Shown here in pieces: positions 49,927-57,738 of a stretch of DNA of 64,000 nucleotides. Every line of letters starts with the position of its first letter. The stretch's first letter is position 1. The notes beneath the pieces are model-generated. The model ran no database searches and had not been told where the DNA came from. It saw only the letters and a list, made by a program, of their open reading frames with translations. This DNA comes from Bacillota bacterium (lineage in GTDB: Bacteria; Bacillota; Clostridia; Christensenellales; UMGS416): positions 62,001 to 126,000 of the forward strand of contig JAEWRW010000031.1 of the NCBI GenBank assembly GCA_023398815.1, written 5' to 3'. A program made the position numbers and the translations under genes.

Positions 49927-50936
49927 AGATCCTCATCTGCGACTGGCCCGAGCCCATGAACCGCGACATCGACGTGGAGCGCGGGCACCTGCGGGCGGGC
50001 CTGGGGCCGGGGGTGGAGATCGCCACCTACATCCACCGGGGGGATCGGCAGGCACTGCTCGCCGCCCTTGATGGGGTGGACGCGGTGCTGACGGCCTACC
50101 TGGAGTTCCCCGCCGACCTGCTGGAGGCCCTGCCGGGGCTCAAGTTCATCTCCATCGAGGCCACCGGCTACAACTTCGTGGACGCCGCCGCGGCCCAGCG
50201 GTTGGGCATCGGGGTGTCCGTCATCGGCGAGTATTGCACCCAGGAGGTGGCTGACCACACGCTGGCGCTGGCGCTGGCCGTCAACCGTCACCTCAAGCTC
50301 TTCGACCGGGATATCGAGGGCAACCGTCGCTACGACTTCGCCGCGGCCCCGCCGCCCATCGGCCTCACCGGGGCCACTTGGGCCATCCTGGGGCTGGGCA
50401 AGATCGGCCGGGCAGTGGCTCGCCGGGCGCAGGCCTTCGGCATGGAGGTCGTCGCCTACGACCCCTACTGCCCGCCGGAGCTGGCCGAGGGCTGCGGCGT
50501 GGCGCTGGTGCCCCTGGCCGAGGCATTGGCCCGGGCGGACATCCTCTCCCTCCACATGCTGGCAACCCCGGAGACCCGCGGCATGCTGGGGGCCGAGGCC
50601 TTCGCCCAGATGGCCCGCCGCCCGGTCGTCGTCAACGTCTCCCGCGGGGAGCTCATCGACGAGGAGGCCCTGGTGGCGGCGCTGGACGCCGGGCAAATTG
50701 CCGGGGCGGGGCTCGACGTGCTGCGGCAGGAGAGCCACGAGGCCATGGCCGACCACCCGCTGGTGGGCCGCCCCAACGTGGTGCTCACGCCCCACGCGGC
50801 GTTCTACTCCCAGCGCTCCATGGCTGAGTGCGCCCGCATCTCCAGCGAGAACATCGTTCATTACCTGCGCGGCGACGTGGGCCGCGTGTTCCGCATGGTC
50901 AACAGCGTTCTTCCGGTTTTTGAACTCAACGGTTGA
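49923..50936 (+). CDS. D-2-hydroxyacid dehydrogenase family protein
   Basis: A 337-residue NAD-dependent enzyme. The NAD-binding fold shows GATWAILGLGKIGRAVARRA (about 147-166), LHMLATPETRGMLG, VVNVSRGELIDEEALVAALD (Arg about 240) and LTPHAAFYSQRSM with the catalytic His (about 289). A 2-oxo acid from the preceding transaminase could be its substrate, giving a 2-hydroxy acid. The coupling with that gene supports this reading. A promoter overlaps its stop codon. Confidence 0.87.
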   Translation: MKILICDWPEPMNRDIDVERGHLRAGLGPGVEIATYIHRGDRQALLAALDGVDAVLTAYLEFPADLLEALPGLKFISIEATGYNFVDAAAAQRLGIGVSVIGEYCTQEVADHTLALALAVNRHLKLFDRDIEGNRRYDFAAAPPPIGLTGATWAILGLGKIGRAVARRAQAFGMEVVAYDPYCPPELAEGCGVALVPLAEALARADILSLHMLATPETRGMLGAEAFAQMARRPVVVNVSRGELIDEEALVAALDAGQIAGAGLDVLRQESHEAMADHPLVGRPNVVLTPHAAFYSQRSMAECARISSENIVHYLRGDVGRVFRMVNSVLPVFELNG

Positions 50937-50960
50937 CAAACCGGAACGCCGCGCTATAAT
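50933..50960 (+). promoter_or_regulatory. promoter before the amino-acid importer genes
   Basis: -35 TTGACA (50933-50938, overlapping the TGA stop of the dehydrogenase), 16-bp spacer, -10 TATAAT (50955-50960): near-consensus. Confidence 0.75.
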
Positions 50961-50989
50961 TCAATACAAACTTGATACTGTGTTGACAA

Positions 50990-51029
50990 GGGCGTCAGTA
51001 GGGTTCACCTATTGACGTCCTTTTCTTTT
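50990..51029 (+). terminator. terminator or attenuator in the importer leader
   Basis: GGGCGTCAGTAGG pairs with CCTATTGACGTCC (two G-U pairs) around a 5-nt loop, followed by TTTTCTTTT. It lies about 25 nt after the predicted transcript start and about 110 nt before the binding-protein start codon. Confidence 0.75.
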
Positions 51030-51142
51030 CCCCCGGCAACGGCGTCGGACGTGTCGTCGGCTGCCCGGGGAAGGAGGGGCGGCCCAGAGCACCCGAACCG
51101 GCCGGCCAGCTTGCACCACAATGAGAAAGGATAGGATTGAAG

Positions 51143-52060
51143 ATGAAAATGCACCGCAAACCATTGATGTCCGCACTGGCACTCGTGCTGTGCGCCGCCG
51201 TGCTGCTGGCTGGCTGCGCCAGCGCCCCCGCCGCGGCCTCGGCCTCTGCCGCCGCTGACGCGACCGCCACCCCCTCGGCGGAGGCCTCCACCGCCGCCGA
51301 TGCCACCGCCGCCACCGGCAAGGTGCTGCGCGTGGCGTTCGAGGGCAACTCGGCCCCCTTCTGCTGGACCCAGGCCGACGACAGCAACGGAGCCGTTGCC
51401 CTCACCGGCACCAGCGAATACACCTACGGCTTTGACGTGGCCATCATGAAGAAGATCTGCGAGACCGCCGGCTACACCATCGAAGCCTATAAGGTGGACT
51501 GGGACGGCATGCTCATGGGCGTGCAGACCGGCACCTACGACGTGGCCATCTCGGGCATCTCCATCACGGAGAAGCGCAAGGCCACCATGGATTTCTCCGA
51601 CCCCTACTACGTGGCGGGCATCGTGGGCTTGGTGAAGAAGGACAGCAAGTACGCCTCGGCCAAGACGCTGACCGATCTGAAGGGCGCGACGGTCACCTCC
51701 ATGCTCAACACCATCTGGTATGACATGTGCCAGCAGGTGCCCGAGGCCAAGGTGGAATCGGCTCTCGAGAACCTGCCGGCCATGCTGGCGGCCATCAACT
51801 CCGGCGTGGTGGATCTGATCTTGGTGGACAAGCCCACCGCCCTGGCGGCCCAGCTTTCCAACCCCGATCTCATTATGATCGAGCCCGACGCCTCCGACAC
51901 GTTCCAAGTCTCCGACGAGGATGTGAACCTGGGCATCGCCATCCACAAGGGCAACGAGGACATCGTGAAGGCCCTCAACGCCGCCCTGGAGCAGATCCCT
52001 CAGGAGGAGCGCGAGGCCATGTTGGAGGACGCCATTGCCAAGCAGCCGCTGGCCAAGTAA
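51143..52060 (+). CDS. amino-acid ABC transporter substrate-binding lipoprotein
   Basis: A 305-residue family 3 solute-binding protein. The signal peptide ends with VLLAGC (Cys about 25) and an Ala/Ser/Thr linker follows. The mature part has GFDVAIMKKICETAGYTIEA, YDVAISGISITEKRKATMDF and GVVDLILVDKPTALA, typical of polar amino-acid binders. The ligand is unknown; the DDAH gene downstream hints at arginine or a methylarginine. ATG 51143 follows AGGA at 6-nt spacing; TTG 51137 is also possible. Confidence 0.9.
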   Translation: MKMHRKPLMSALALVLCAAVLLAGCASAPAAASASAAADATATPSAEASTAADATAATGKVLRVAFEGNSAPFCWTQADDSNGAVALTGTSEYTYGFDVAIMKKICETAGYTIEAYKVDWDGMLMGVQTGTYDVAISGISITEKRKATMDFSDPYYVAGIVGLVKKDSKYASAKTLTDLKGATVTSMLNTIWYDMCQQVPEAKVESALENLPAMLAAINSGVVDLILVDKPTALAAQLSNPDLIMIEPDASDTFQVSDEDVNLGIAIHKGNEDIVKALNAALEQIPQEEREAMLEDAIAKQPLAK

Positions 52061-52103
52061 GGACCGGCACACCCCAAACCGACTTTGAAAGGACGGAACG
52101 AAC

Positions 52104-52877
52104 ATGCCAACCACATTCTTCGGCTGGGTAGCCCTGCTGGTGCGGGAGTATGGCCCGCGTTTCCTGCAAGGCTCGGCCATCTCCCTGGTGCTGGCGGTGG
52201 TCGGCACGGCGGCGGGTTGCCTCATCGGTTTTCTGGTTGGCTTGGTGCAGACCATTCCGTCCACGCCCCAGGACGGCCCGGTCAAGCGGGTCGCCTTGCG
52301 GGCGGGTAAATTCCTGCTGGGCATCTACGTGGGGTTCTTCCGCGGCACGCCGATGATCGCCCAGGCGATGGTGTTCTACTATGGCATCGTGCAGCTGACG
52401 GGCTTCAAGATCTCCGCCCTGCTGGCCGGCCTCATCGTCGTCTCCATCAATACCGGCGCCTACATGGCTGAGACCGTACGCGGCGGTATCCAGTCCATCG
52501 ACCCGGGGCAGGTGGAGGGCGCCAAGGCCATTGGCATGACCCATGGGCGTACGATGCTGCGCATCATCCTGCCGCAGGCCTTCCGCAACATCATCCCGCA
52601 GATTGGCAACAACCTGGTGGGCAACATCAAGGATACCTCGGTGCTGAGCGTCATCTCCGTCAACGAGCTCTTCTTCATCGGCCGGTCAGCCAGCGGAGCC
52701 TACTTCCGGTATTTTGAGACGTTCTTCATCATCTGCGTCATCTACCTCATCCTCACCTACAGCGCCACGTGGCTGCTCAATTTCCTGGAGAAGAAGATGG
52801 CCGGCCCCGCCAGCTACAAGCTGGCCACCGAGTACCTGGACGACAAGCCCGGCGGCCCCGCCGCCCTGCACGAATAA
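52104..52877 (+). CDS. amino-acid ABC transporter permease
   Basis: A 257-residue HisMQ/GlnP-type permease with about five helices. FFRGTPMIAQAMVFYYGIVQ (about 86-105) and the EAA loop GGIQSIDPGQVEGAKAIGMT (about 132-151) with QAFRNIIPQIGNN are diagnostic. A single permease gene is present, so the membrane part is likely a homodimer. Start ATG 52104 follows AAAGGACGG. Confidence 0.93.
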   Translation: MPTTFFGWVALLVREYGPRFLQGSAISLVLAVVGTAAGCLIGFLVGLVQTIPSTPQDGPVKRVALRAGKFLLGIYVGFFRGTPMIAQAMVFYYGIVQLTGFKISALLAGLIVVSINTGAYMAETVRGGIQSIDPGQVEGAKAIGMTHGRTMLRIILPQAFRNIIPQIGNNLVGNIKDTSVLSVISVNELFFIGRSASGAYFRYFETFFIICVIYLILTYSATWLLNFLEKKMAGPASYKLATEYLDDKPGGPAALHE

Positions 52878-52895
52878 CCGAGAGGAGCGAGGAAA

Positions 52896-53666
52896 ATGGT
52901 ATCCATGCGAGAAGCTGCCCCCACCGCCGACCGCCCGGTCATCGAGGTGTGCGGCCTGCAGAAGCAATTCGGCCAGAATGTTGTGCTGAAGGACATCAAC
53001 TTCACCACCCATCGCAGCGAGGTCATCTGCATCATCGGCGCGTCGGGCTCGGGCAAGTCCACCCTGCTGCGGTGCATTAACCTGCTGGAGACGCCCACCG
53101 GCGGGCAGATCCTCTTTGAGGGGCAGGACGTCCAGCGCGACATCCGCAGCCCCCACCAGTACCGGGCCAAGGTGGGCATGGTGTTCCAGTCCTTTAACCT
53201 CTTTGCCAACCTCAACGTGCTGCAGAACTGCACCATCGGCCCCCAGACCGTGCTGGGAATCTCAAAGGAGCAGGCCCAGGAGACGGCCCTGCGCTACCTC
53301 AAGAAGGTGGGTATGGCCCCGTACCTTTGGGCCAAGCCACACCAACTCTCTGGCGGCATGCGCCAGCGGGTTGCCATTGCCCGTGCCCTTTCCATGGAGC
53401 CGGAGGTGCTGCTCTTTGACGAGCCCACCAGCGCACTAGACCCCGAGATGGTGGGGGAGGTGCTGCAGGTGATGCGGCAGCTGGCGGAGGAGGAGCGCAC
53501 CATGATCATCGTGACCCACGAGATGGCCTTCGCCCGGGACGTTTCCACCCGCGTTGTGTTCATGGATGACGGCGTCGTCTGCGAGGAGGGTGCGCCCCAG
53601 CAGCTCTTCCACCACCCCAAGGAGGAGCGGACCCGCGCGTTCCTGTCGCGGTTCCTGGCCGGTTGA
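52896..53666 (+). CDS. amino-acid ABC transporter ATP-binding protein (GlnQ-like)
   Basis: A 256-residue ATPase: Walker A IIGASGSGKSTLLRCINLLE (about 47-66), Q-loop GMVFQSFNLFANLNVLQN, signature LSGGMRQRVAIARAL (about 151), Walker B VLLFDEPTSALDPEMVGEVL and switch His in IVTHEM. This is the polar amino-acid importer type. It follows the permease by 18 nt with its own GAGGA site, and its stop overlaps the DDAH start region. Confidence 0.94.
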   Translation: MVSMREAAPTADRPVIEVCGLQKQFGQNVVLKDINFTTHRSEVICIIGASGSGKSTLLRCINLLETPTGGQILFEGQDVQRDIRSPHQYRAKVGMVFQSFNLFANLNVLQNCTIGPQTVLGISKEQAQETALRYLKKVGMAPYLWAKPHQLSGGMRQRVAIARALSMEPEVLLFDEPTSALDPEMVGEVLQVMRQLAEEERTMIIVTHEMAFARDVSTRVVFMDDGVVCEEGAPQQLFHHPKEERTRAFLSRFLAG

Positions 53667-54493
53667 TGGCCGCGGGAATGAGCGGACGGAGTGCCGCACA
53701 GAGCAATGCACCGACCGACCTGCGCTTCACCCGGGCCATCGTGCGCCGCCCCTGCCGCGCCCTGGTGGATGGCCTGACCGACCACCCGGAGCTGGGGAAG
53801 CCCGACTACGAACTGGCCCTCGTGCAGCACGACGCCTATGTGGCGGCGTTGCGGGCCTGCGGCCTGGCTGTCACCATACTGCCGGCCGACGAGCGCTACC
53901 CCGACTCCTGCTTCGTGGAGGATGTGGCTGTCCTCACCGACCGGCGCGCCGTGCTGACGAACCCCGGTGCCCCCACCCGCGCGGGGGAGGTTGCCGGTAT
54001 GGTGGAGGTGCTGGCGAAGTTCTTCCCCCTGCAGGCCATCGGGCGCATCGAGCCGCCGGGCACGCTGGAGGGCGGCGACGTGTTGCGGGCCGGTAACCGG
54101 TTCTACGTGGGTCTCTCGGCCCGCACCAACGCCGAGGGCATCGACCAATTCGCGCGGCTGCTGGGCCCCTTTGGCTATGAGGTCGTGGCCGTTCCCCTGC
54201 GGGAGGTGCTGCACCTCAAGACTGGCGTCAACCGCCTGGAGCCCGATGTGGCGCTGGTGGCGGGGGAGTTCATCACCCGACCGGAGTTTGCGCGCCATCG
54301 CCCCATCGTCGTGCCGGCGGAGGAAGCCTACGCCGCCAATAGCCTGTGGCTCAATGGAACGGTGCTGGTGCCGGCGGGGTACCCGCAGACCCTTGCGGCC
54401 ATTGAGGAGATGGGCTACCCTACCATCGTGCTCGACACCTCGGAGTTCCGTAAGGTCGACGGGGGATTGAGTTGTTTGTCGCTTCGCTTCTAA
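53666..54493 (+). CDS. DDAH-family dimethylargininase / guanidino-group hydrolase
   Basis: A 275-residue pentein-fold enzyme that by family would hydrolyse Nw-methylated arginines to citrulline and methylamines. Diagnostic motifs: YPDSCFVEDVAVL (substrate-binding acid residues, about 72-84), GTLEGGDVLRAG (about 131), FYVGLSARTNAEGI and the catalytic Cys segment KVDGGLSCLSLR near the end (Cys about 271); a His in the HLKTGVNRLE region (about 186) fits the catalytic base. Encoded right after the amino-acid importer. Start ATG 53666 is within the ATPase stop; ATG 53678 is an alternative. Confidence 0.85.
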   Translation: MAAGMSGRSAAQSNAPTDLRFTRAIVRRPCRALVDGLTDHPELGKPDYELALVQHDAYVAALRACGLAVTILPADERYPDSCFVEDVAVLTDRRAVLTNPGAPTRAGEVAGMVEVLAKFFPLQAIGRIEPPGTLEGGDVLRAGNRFYVGLSARTNAEGIDQFARLLGPFGYEVVAVPLREVLHLKTGVNRLEPDVALVAGEFITRPEFARHRPIVVPAEEAYAANSLWLNGTVLVPAGYPQTLAAIEEMGYPTIVLDTSEFRKVDGGLSCLSLRF

Positions 54494-54495
54494 TT

Positions 54496-54762
54496 CGCCT
54501 TTGCCGCTACGCGACAAAGGCGAGTCAGGAAGAGCTCGTCACAAGTACCGATTCGCCCCGCGCCGCGCATGTCGCCGCGGGGCATTCGTTTGCGTGGGTC
54601 TTGCGGTTTTTCACGGAAGAGACGCCGCTTCGGCGGGGAGAGCCGAGTGCTCCAGATGGGATGTTTCGTGCCGCCCGCGAATGAACCGCTTGGGCGGCTT
54701 CAGGGGCGCTACGCACACACCTGTGATAAGCATTTTGGGGATCCAAGGGGCAAGCCCCTTGG
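54496..54762 (+). repeat. modular structured element, copy 5 (most complete)
   Basis: Begins 2 nt after the DDAH stop. P1 at 54496-54522 (CGCCTTTG stem, C/A mismatch, CGC-TAC-GCG tip). Linker AGTCAGGAAGAGCTCGTCAC follows. P2 at 54555-54583 closes the loop CGCATGT with a C/C mismatch. Then GCATTCGTTTGCGT, GAGACGCCGCTTCGGCGGGG, GCCGAGTGCT, TGTTTCGTGCC, and a branched hairpin at 54670-54698 with loop AATGAA. The last module is a CCAAGGGG hairpin at 54743-54762, shared with copy 2. Confidence 0.72.
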
Positions 54763-54792
54763 GCGTAAATTCCATCGGTAGCCCAAGCACAA

Positions 54793-54828
54793 ACCGCCCC
54801 TTGACGACAGGCGCGTCAAGGGGCGGTG
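54793..54828 (-). terminator. terminator of the cupin gene
   Basis: CCGCCCCTTGACG and CGTCAAGGGGCGG form a 13-bp stem; on the minus strand it is followed by TTTGTGCTT. It sits between the convergent element/DDAH side and the cupin gene. Confidence 0.7.
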
Positions 54829-54855
54829 CTTTGGGTTGGGTTCCCTGCTTTGCCG

Positions 54856-55197
54856 TTAGGCGTCAAACACCACGGTCAGCAGCATCTTGAAGGGTTCCTC
54901 GGCCGCGACGGCATGGGGCACGCCGCTGGGCATCAGGATGGACTGCCCGGCGGCAACCGTGTGGGGCTGGCCGCCGATGGTCACGCGGGCCGCGCCGGTG
55001 AGCACGGTGATGAGCGCGTCGCCCTCGCTGGTGTGGGCGCTGATCTCCTCCCCGCGGTCGAAGGCGAAGAGAGTGACGGAGACGGCGTCGTTCTGCACAA
55101 AGGTGCGGCTGACGACCTGTCCGGGCTGGCACTCCACCAAAGCGTCCAGCGCCAGCGCCTTCTCATAGTCGATGTTCTTCCAAAACCGGGTTGCCAT
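54856..55197 (-). CDS. cupin domain protein
   Basis: A 113-residue single-domain cupin. Motif 1 is partly seen in EEISAHTSEGDALITVLTGA (about 50-69) and motif 2 in MPSGVPHAVAAEEP (about 89-102), with the expected His residues. Small cupins of this kind often follow redox or stress genes. It lies 20 nt after hcp on the same strand, so it probably belongs to the same transcript. Start ATG 55197 follows AAGGAGG. Function unknown. Confidence 0.85.
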   Translation of the reverse strand: MATRFWKNIDYEKALALDALVECQPGQVVSRTFVQNDAVSVTLFAFDRGEEISAHTSEGDALITVLTGAARVTIGGQPHTVAAGQSILMPSGVPHAVAAEEPFKMLLTVVFDA

Positions 55198-55216
55198 GGG
55201 TTCCTCCTTGTCTGGC

Positions 55217-56869
55217 TCAGCCGTTGGCGGCCTTGGTGCCGAAGAAGAGTTCGAGGTCGTCCTCCACCGTGCCGATGCCGGCGATGCCGAAGGACTCCAC
55301 CAGTACCTTGGCGACGTTGGGCGACAGGAACGCCGGCAGCGTCGGCCCCAGGTGGATGTTCTTGACGCCGAGGTAGAGGAGCGCCAGCAGCACGATCACG
55401 GCCTTTTGCTCATACCACGCGATGTTGTAGACGATCGGCAGGTCGTTGATGTCGTCGAGCCCGAAGACTTCCTTGAGCTTGAGGGCGATGACGGCCAGGG
55501 AGTAGGAGTCGTTGCACTGCCCGGCGTCCAGCACCCGCGGGATGCCGCCGATGTCCCCAAGGTTGAGCTTGTTGTACTTGTATTTTGCGCAGCCGGCGGT
55601 CAGGATAACCGCGTCCTTGGGCAGGGCCTGGGCAAAATCGGTGTAGTAGTTGCGGCTCTTGGCGCGGCCGTCACAGCCTGCCATGACGACGAACTTGCGG
55701 ATGGCACCGGCTTTGACGGCGTCCACGACCTTGTCGGCCAGCGCCAGCACCTGGTTGTGGGCGAAGCCGCCAACAATCTCACCGGTCTCAATCTCGGTGG
55801 GTGGGGGGCACTGCTTGGCGTGGGCGATGAGGGCGCTGAAGTCCTTGGGCTCGCCGATGCCGCCGGGGATGTGTTTGCAACCGGGGTAGCCCGCCGCGCC
55901 GGTGGTGTACAGGCGGTCCTGGTAGCTCGCCTTGGGCGGCACGATGCAGTTGGTCGTCATCAGGATCGGCCCGTTGAAGCTCTCAAACTCTTCCTTCTGC
56001 TTCCACCAGGCGTTGCCGTAGTTGCCCACGAAGTGGCTGTACTTCTTGAACGCCGGGTAGTAGTGGGCCGGCAGCATTTCGCTGTGGGTGTAGACGTCCA
56101 CCCCGGTGCCCTCGGTCTGCTGCAGCAGCATCTCCATGTCCCGCAGGTCGTGGCCGGAGATAAGGATGGCCGGGTTGTTGCGCACGCCCAGGTTCACACG
56201 GGTGATCTCCGGGTTGCCATAGGCGGTGGTGTTGGCACGATCGAGGAGCGCCATGCCCTCCACACCGTACTTGCCGGTTTCCAGCGTCAGGGCCACCAGG
56301 TCGTCGGCGGTCAGGCTGTCGTCCAAGGTCTTGGCCAGGGCGCGCTGCAGGAAGGCATCCACGTCCTCGTTGTCCTGCAGCAGGGCGTTGGCGTGCTTGC
56401 TGTAAGCCGACAGGCCTTTGAGACCATAGGTAATGAGCTCGCGGAGGCTGCGCACGTCCTCGTTTTCAGTGGCGAGCACGCCCACAGTGCGTGCCTTGGC
56501 CTCGTATTCGGTCTCGTCACCGGCCCACAGCGCGGCGGCGGGCAGGCCAGCGGCATCGGCCACCTGGGCAAGAAGAACGGTCTTCACGCCGAGTGTCTCG
56601 GTCACGCGGGCGCGGATGGCGTCCTCGTCAAAGTTGGCGTTGGTGATGGTGGTGAACAGGTTCTGGGTCACCATGTGGTTGACCGCCGCGGGGACGGCCT
56701 TGCCTTCGGCCCGCAGTTGGGTCGTCACGGCCGACAGGCCTTTGGTGACGAAGACCAGCAAATCCTGCATGCCGGCCACCGGCGCGGTTTTGCCGCAGAC
56801 GCCTTGCAGGGTGCAGCCCTTGCAGCCCGCGGTCTCCTGGCACTGGTAACAGAACATCTTGTTTTCCAT
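55217..56869 (-). CDS. hcp: hydroxylamine reductase / hybrid-cluster protein
   Basis: A 550-residue hybrid-cluster protein, full length for the family. N-terminal cluster motif MFCYQCQETAGCKGCTLQGV is complete (four Cys with C-x2-C-type spacing). Hybrid-cluster ligands recur: ISGHDLRDM (His about 225), MTTNCIVPP, GYPGCKHI (about 337), LTAGCAKYKYN (about 436) and LDAGQCNDSYS (about 461). In anaerobes Hcp acts as a nitric oxide reductase-type protein in nitrosative stress and reduces hydroxylamine in vitro. Start ATG 56869 follows GGGAGGG. It has an HcpR-type activator site. Confidence 0.95.
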   Translation of the reverse strand: MENKMFCYQCQETAGCKGCTLQGVCGKTAPVAGMQDLLVFVTKGLSAVTTQLRAEGKAVPAAVNHMVTQNLFTTITNANFDEDAIRARVTETLGVKTVLLAQVADAAGLPAAALWAGDETEYEAKARTVGVLATENEDVRSLRELITYGLKGLSAYSKHANALLQDNEDVDAFLQRALAKTLDDSLTADDLVALTLETGKYGVEGMALLDRANTTAYGNPEITRVNLGVRNNPAILISGHDLRDMEMLLQQTEGTGVDVYTHSEMLPAHYYPAFKKYSHFVGNYGNAWWKQKEEFESFNGPILMTTNCIVPPKASYQDRLYTTGAAGYPGCKHIPGGIGEPKDFSALIAHAKQCPPPTEIETGEIVGGFAHNQVLALADKVVDAVKAGAIRKFVVMAGCDGRAKSRNYYTDFAQALPKDAVILTAGCAKYKYNKLNLGDIGGIPRVLDAGQCNDSYSLAVIALKLKEVFGLDDINDLPIVYNIAWYEQKAVIVLLALLYLGVKNIHLGPTLPAFLSPNVAKVLVESFGIAGIGTVEDDLELFFGTKAANG

Positions 56870-56906
56870 TGGAGTCCCTCCCGTGTGTTCGCTGTTTTGT
56901 GATGCA

Positions 56907-56912
56907 AGCATA
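56907..56912 (-). promoter_or_regulatory. -10 of the hcp promoter
   Basis: TATGCT on the minus strand, giving a transcript start near 56900, about 30 nt before the hcp start. No good -35 is present at the usual distance, as expected of an activated promoter. Confidence 0.6.
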
Positions 56913-56934
56913 ACAGAGGAAAGCCGTTCAATCG

Positions 56935-56948
56935 GTCACATATGTTAC
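56935..56948. promoter_or_regulatory. HcpR-type Crp/Fnr operator of hcp
   Basis: GTCACATATGTTAC (minus: GTAACATATGTGAC), a palindrome with one mismatch of the Crp/Fnr type. Its centre is 41.5 bp upstream of the predicted start at 56900, the standard class II activator position. The regulator gene lies 105 bp further upstream on the same strand. Confidence 0.78.
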
Positions 56949-57052
56949 TGTTTGGGAAATGAGAGAAAAAGTTATTGGGCGGCTGTGTGCTCGATGGGCG
57001 TCACCTCGCTTTGTCCGGCATGGGTGGGCAGGGCGGTTGCAAGGCATTGGAG

Positions 57053-57727
57053 TTACAGCAGTTCTTCCAGTTTTGCGCGGTTCGGCACGGCGATGCGCCG
57101 CCCGTCCAGGGTCAGCAGGCCCTCGTCCTGCATGCGCAGCAGCTCCCGCGAGAGGCTGGGCCGCGCCACGCCCAGGTAGTCAGCCATCTCCTCCCGGGTC
57201 ATCCGCAGGCGTACCACCCCGTCGGGGCCGGCGTTGCGCAGCACCAGCGCCGCCACCTTGTGCCGCAGCGTGGGCAGGGAGAGCAGCTGCACCTTGCGGT
57301 TCATGGCGTGGGCCTTCTCCGCCAGGATGGCCAGCATATTCTGGGTCAGCCGGCTGTGGTGGGCGCAGCCCTGCCCGCACCGCTGGTAGAGGAAGGCCTT
57401 GGGCATCTCCAGCACTGTCACGTCCGTCTCGGCCAGGGCGTACTGCTCATATTCCGCCCGGTCCAGGAAGGCATAGACCTCACCAAAGAGGTCGCCGGGG
57501 GTATCGAAGGACGCCAGCAGCGTGCGCTTGCCGGCGGAGGAATCCTGACAGACGCTGACGGTACCCTCCAGCAGCACAAAAAGGCGGGAGGGCTGGCCGC
57601 CCTGCTGGAAGAGGAGCGTCCCCTGCCGGTAGCGCACGGTGGCCGCGCCGCAGCAATCGAGGCAGCTGGCGAGTTCCCCGTCGTCCATGCCGGTGAAGAG
57701 CCGGCTTTTGTGGATGCGTGAATCCAT
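57053..57727 (-). CDS. Crp/Fnr family regulator, probable HcpR
   Basis: A 224-residue regulator. The N-terminal cNMP-binding-like barrel (about 10-120) has GTLLFQQGGQPSRLFVLLEG and DLFGEVYAFLDRAEYEQYAL; the C-terminal HTH shows LRMTREEMADYLGVARPSLS and RELLRMQDEGLLTLDGRRIA (about 170-210). Adjacency to hcp and the GTNAC palindrome suggest HcpR, a nitrosative-stress sensor; several Cys (SCLDCCG about 22-26, RCGQGC about 110) could bind an effector. Start ATG 57727 has GAGG 9 nt upstream; ATG 57736 does not. Confidence 0.88.
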   Translation of the reverse strand: MDSRIHKSRLFTGMDDGELASCLDCCGAATVRYRQGTLLFQQGGQPSRLFVLLEGTVSVCQDSSAGKRTLLASFDTPGDLFGEVYAFLDRAEYEQYALAETDVTVLEMPKAFLYQRCGQGCAHHSRLTQNMLAILAEKAHAMNRKVQLLSLPTLRHKVAALVLRNAGPDGVVRLRMTREEMADYLGVARPSLSRELLRMQDEGLLTLDGRRIAVPNRAKLEELL

Positions 57728-57738
57728 GCGATCCATCC

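Noticed and set aside
54496..54762. Element family as a CRISPR array or as simple terminators
   Set aside because: Copies are kilobases apart with no regular spacers, so not CRISPR. P2 hairpins lack T-runs and have conserved loops and linkers, so terminator function alone does not explain them.
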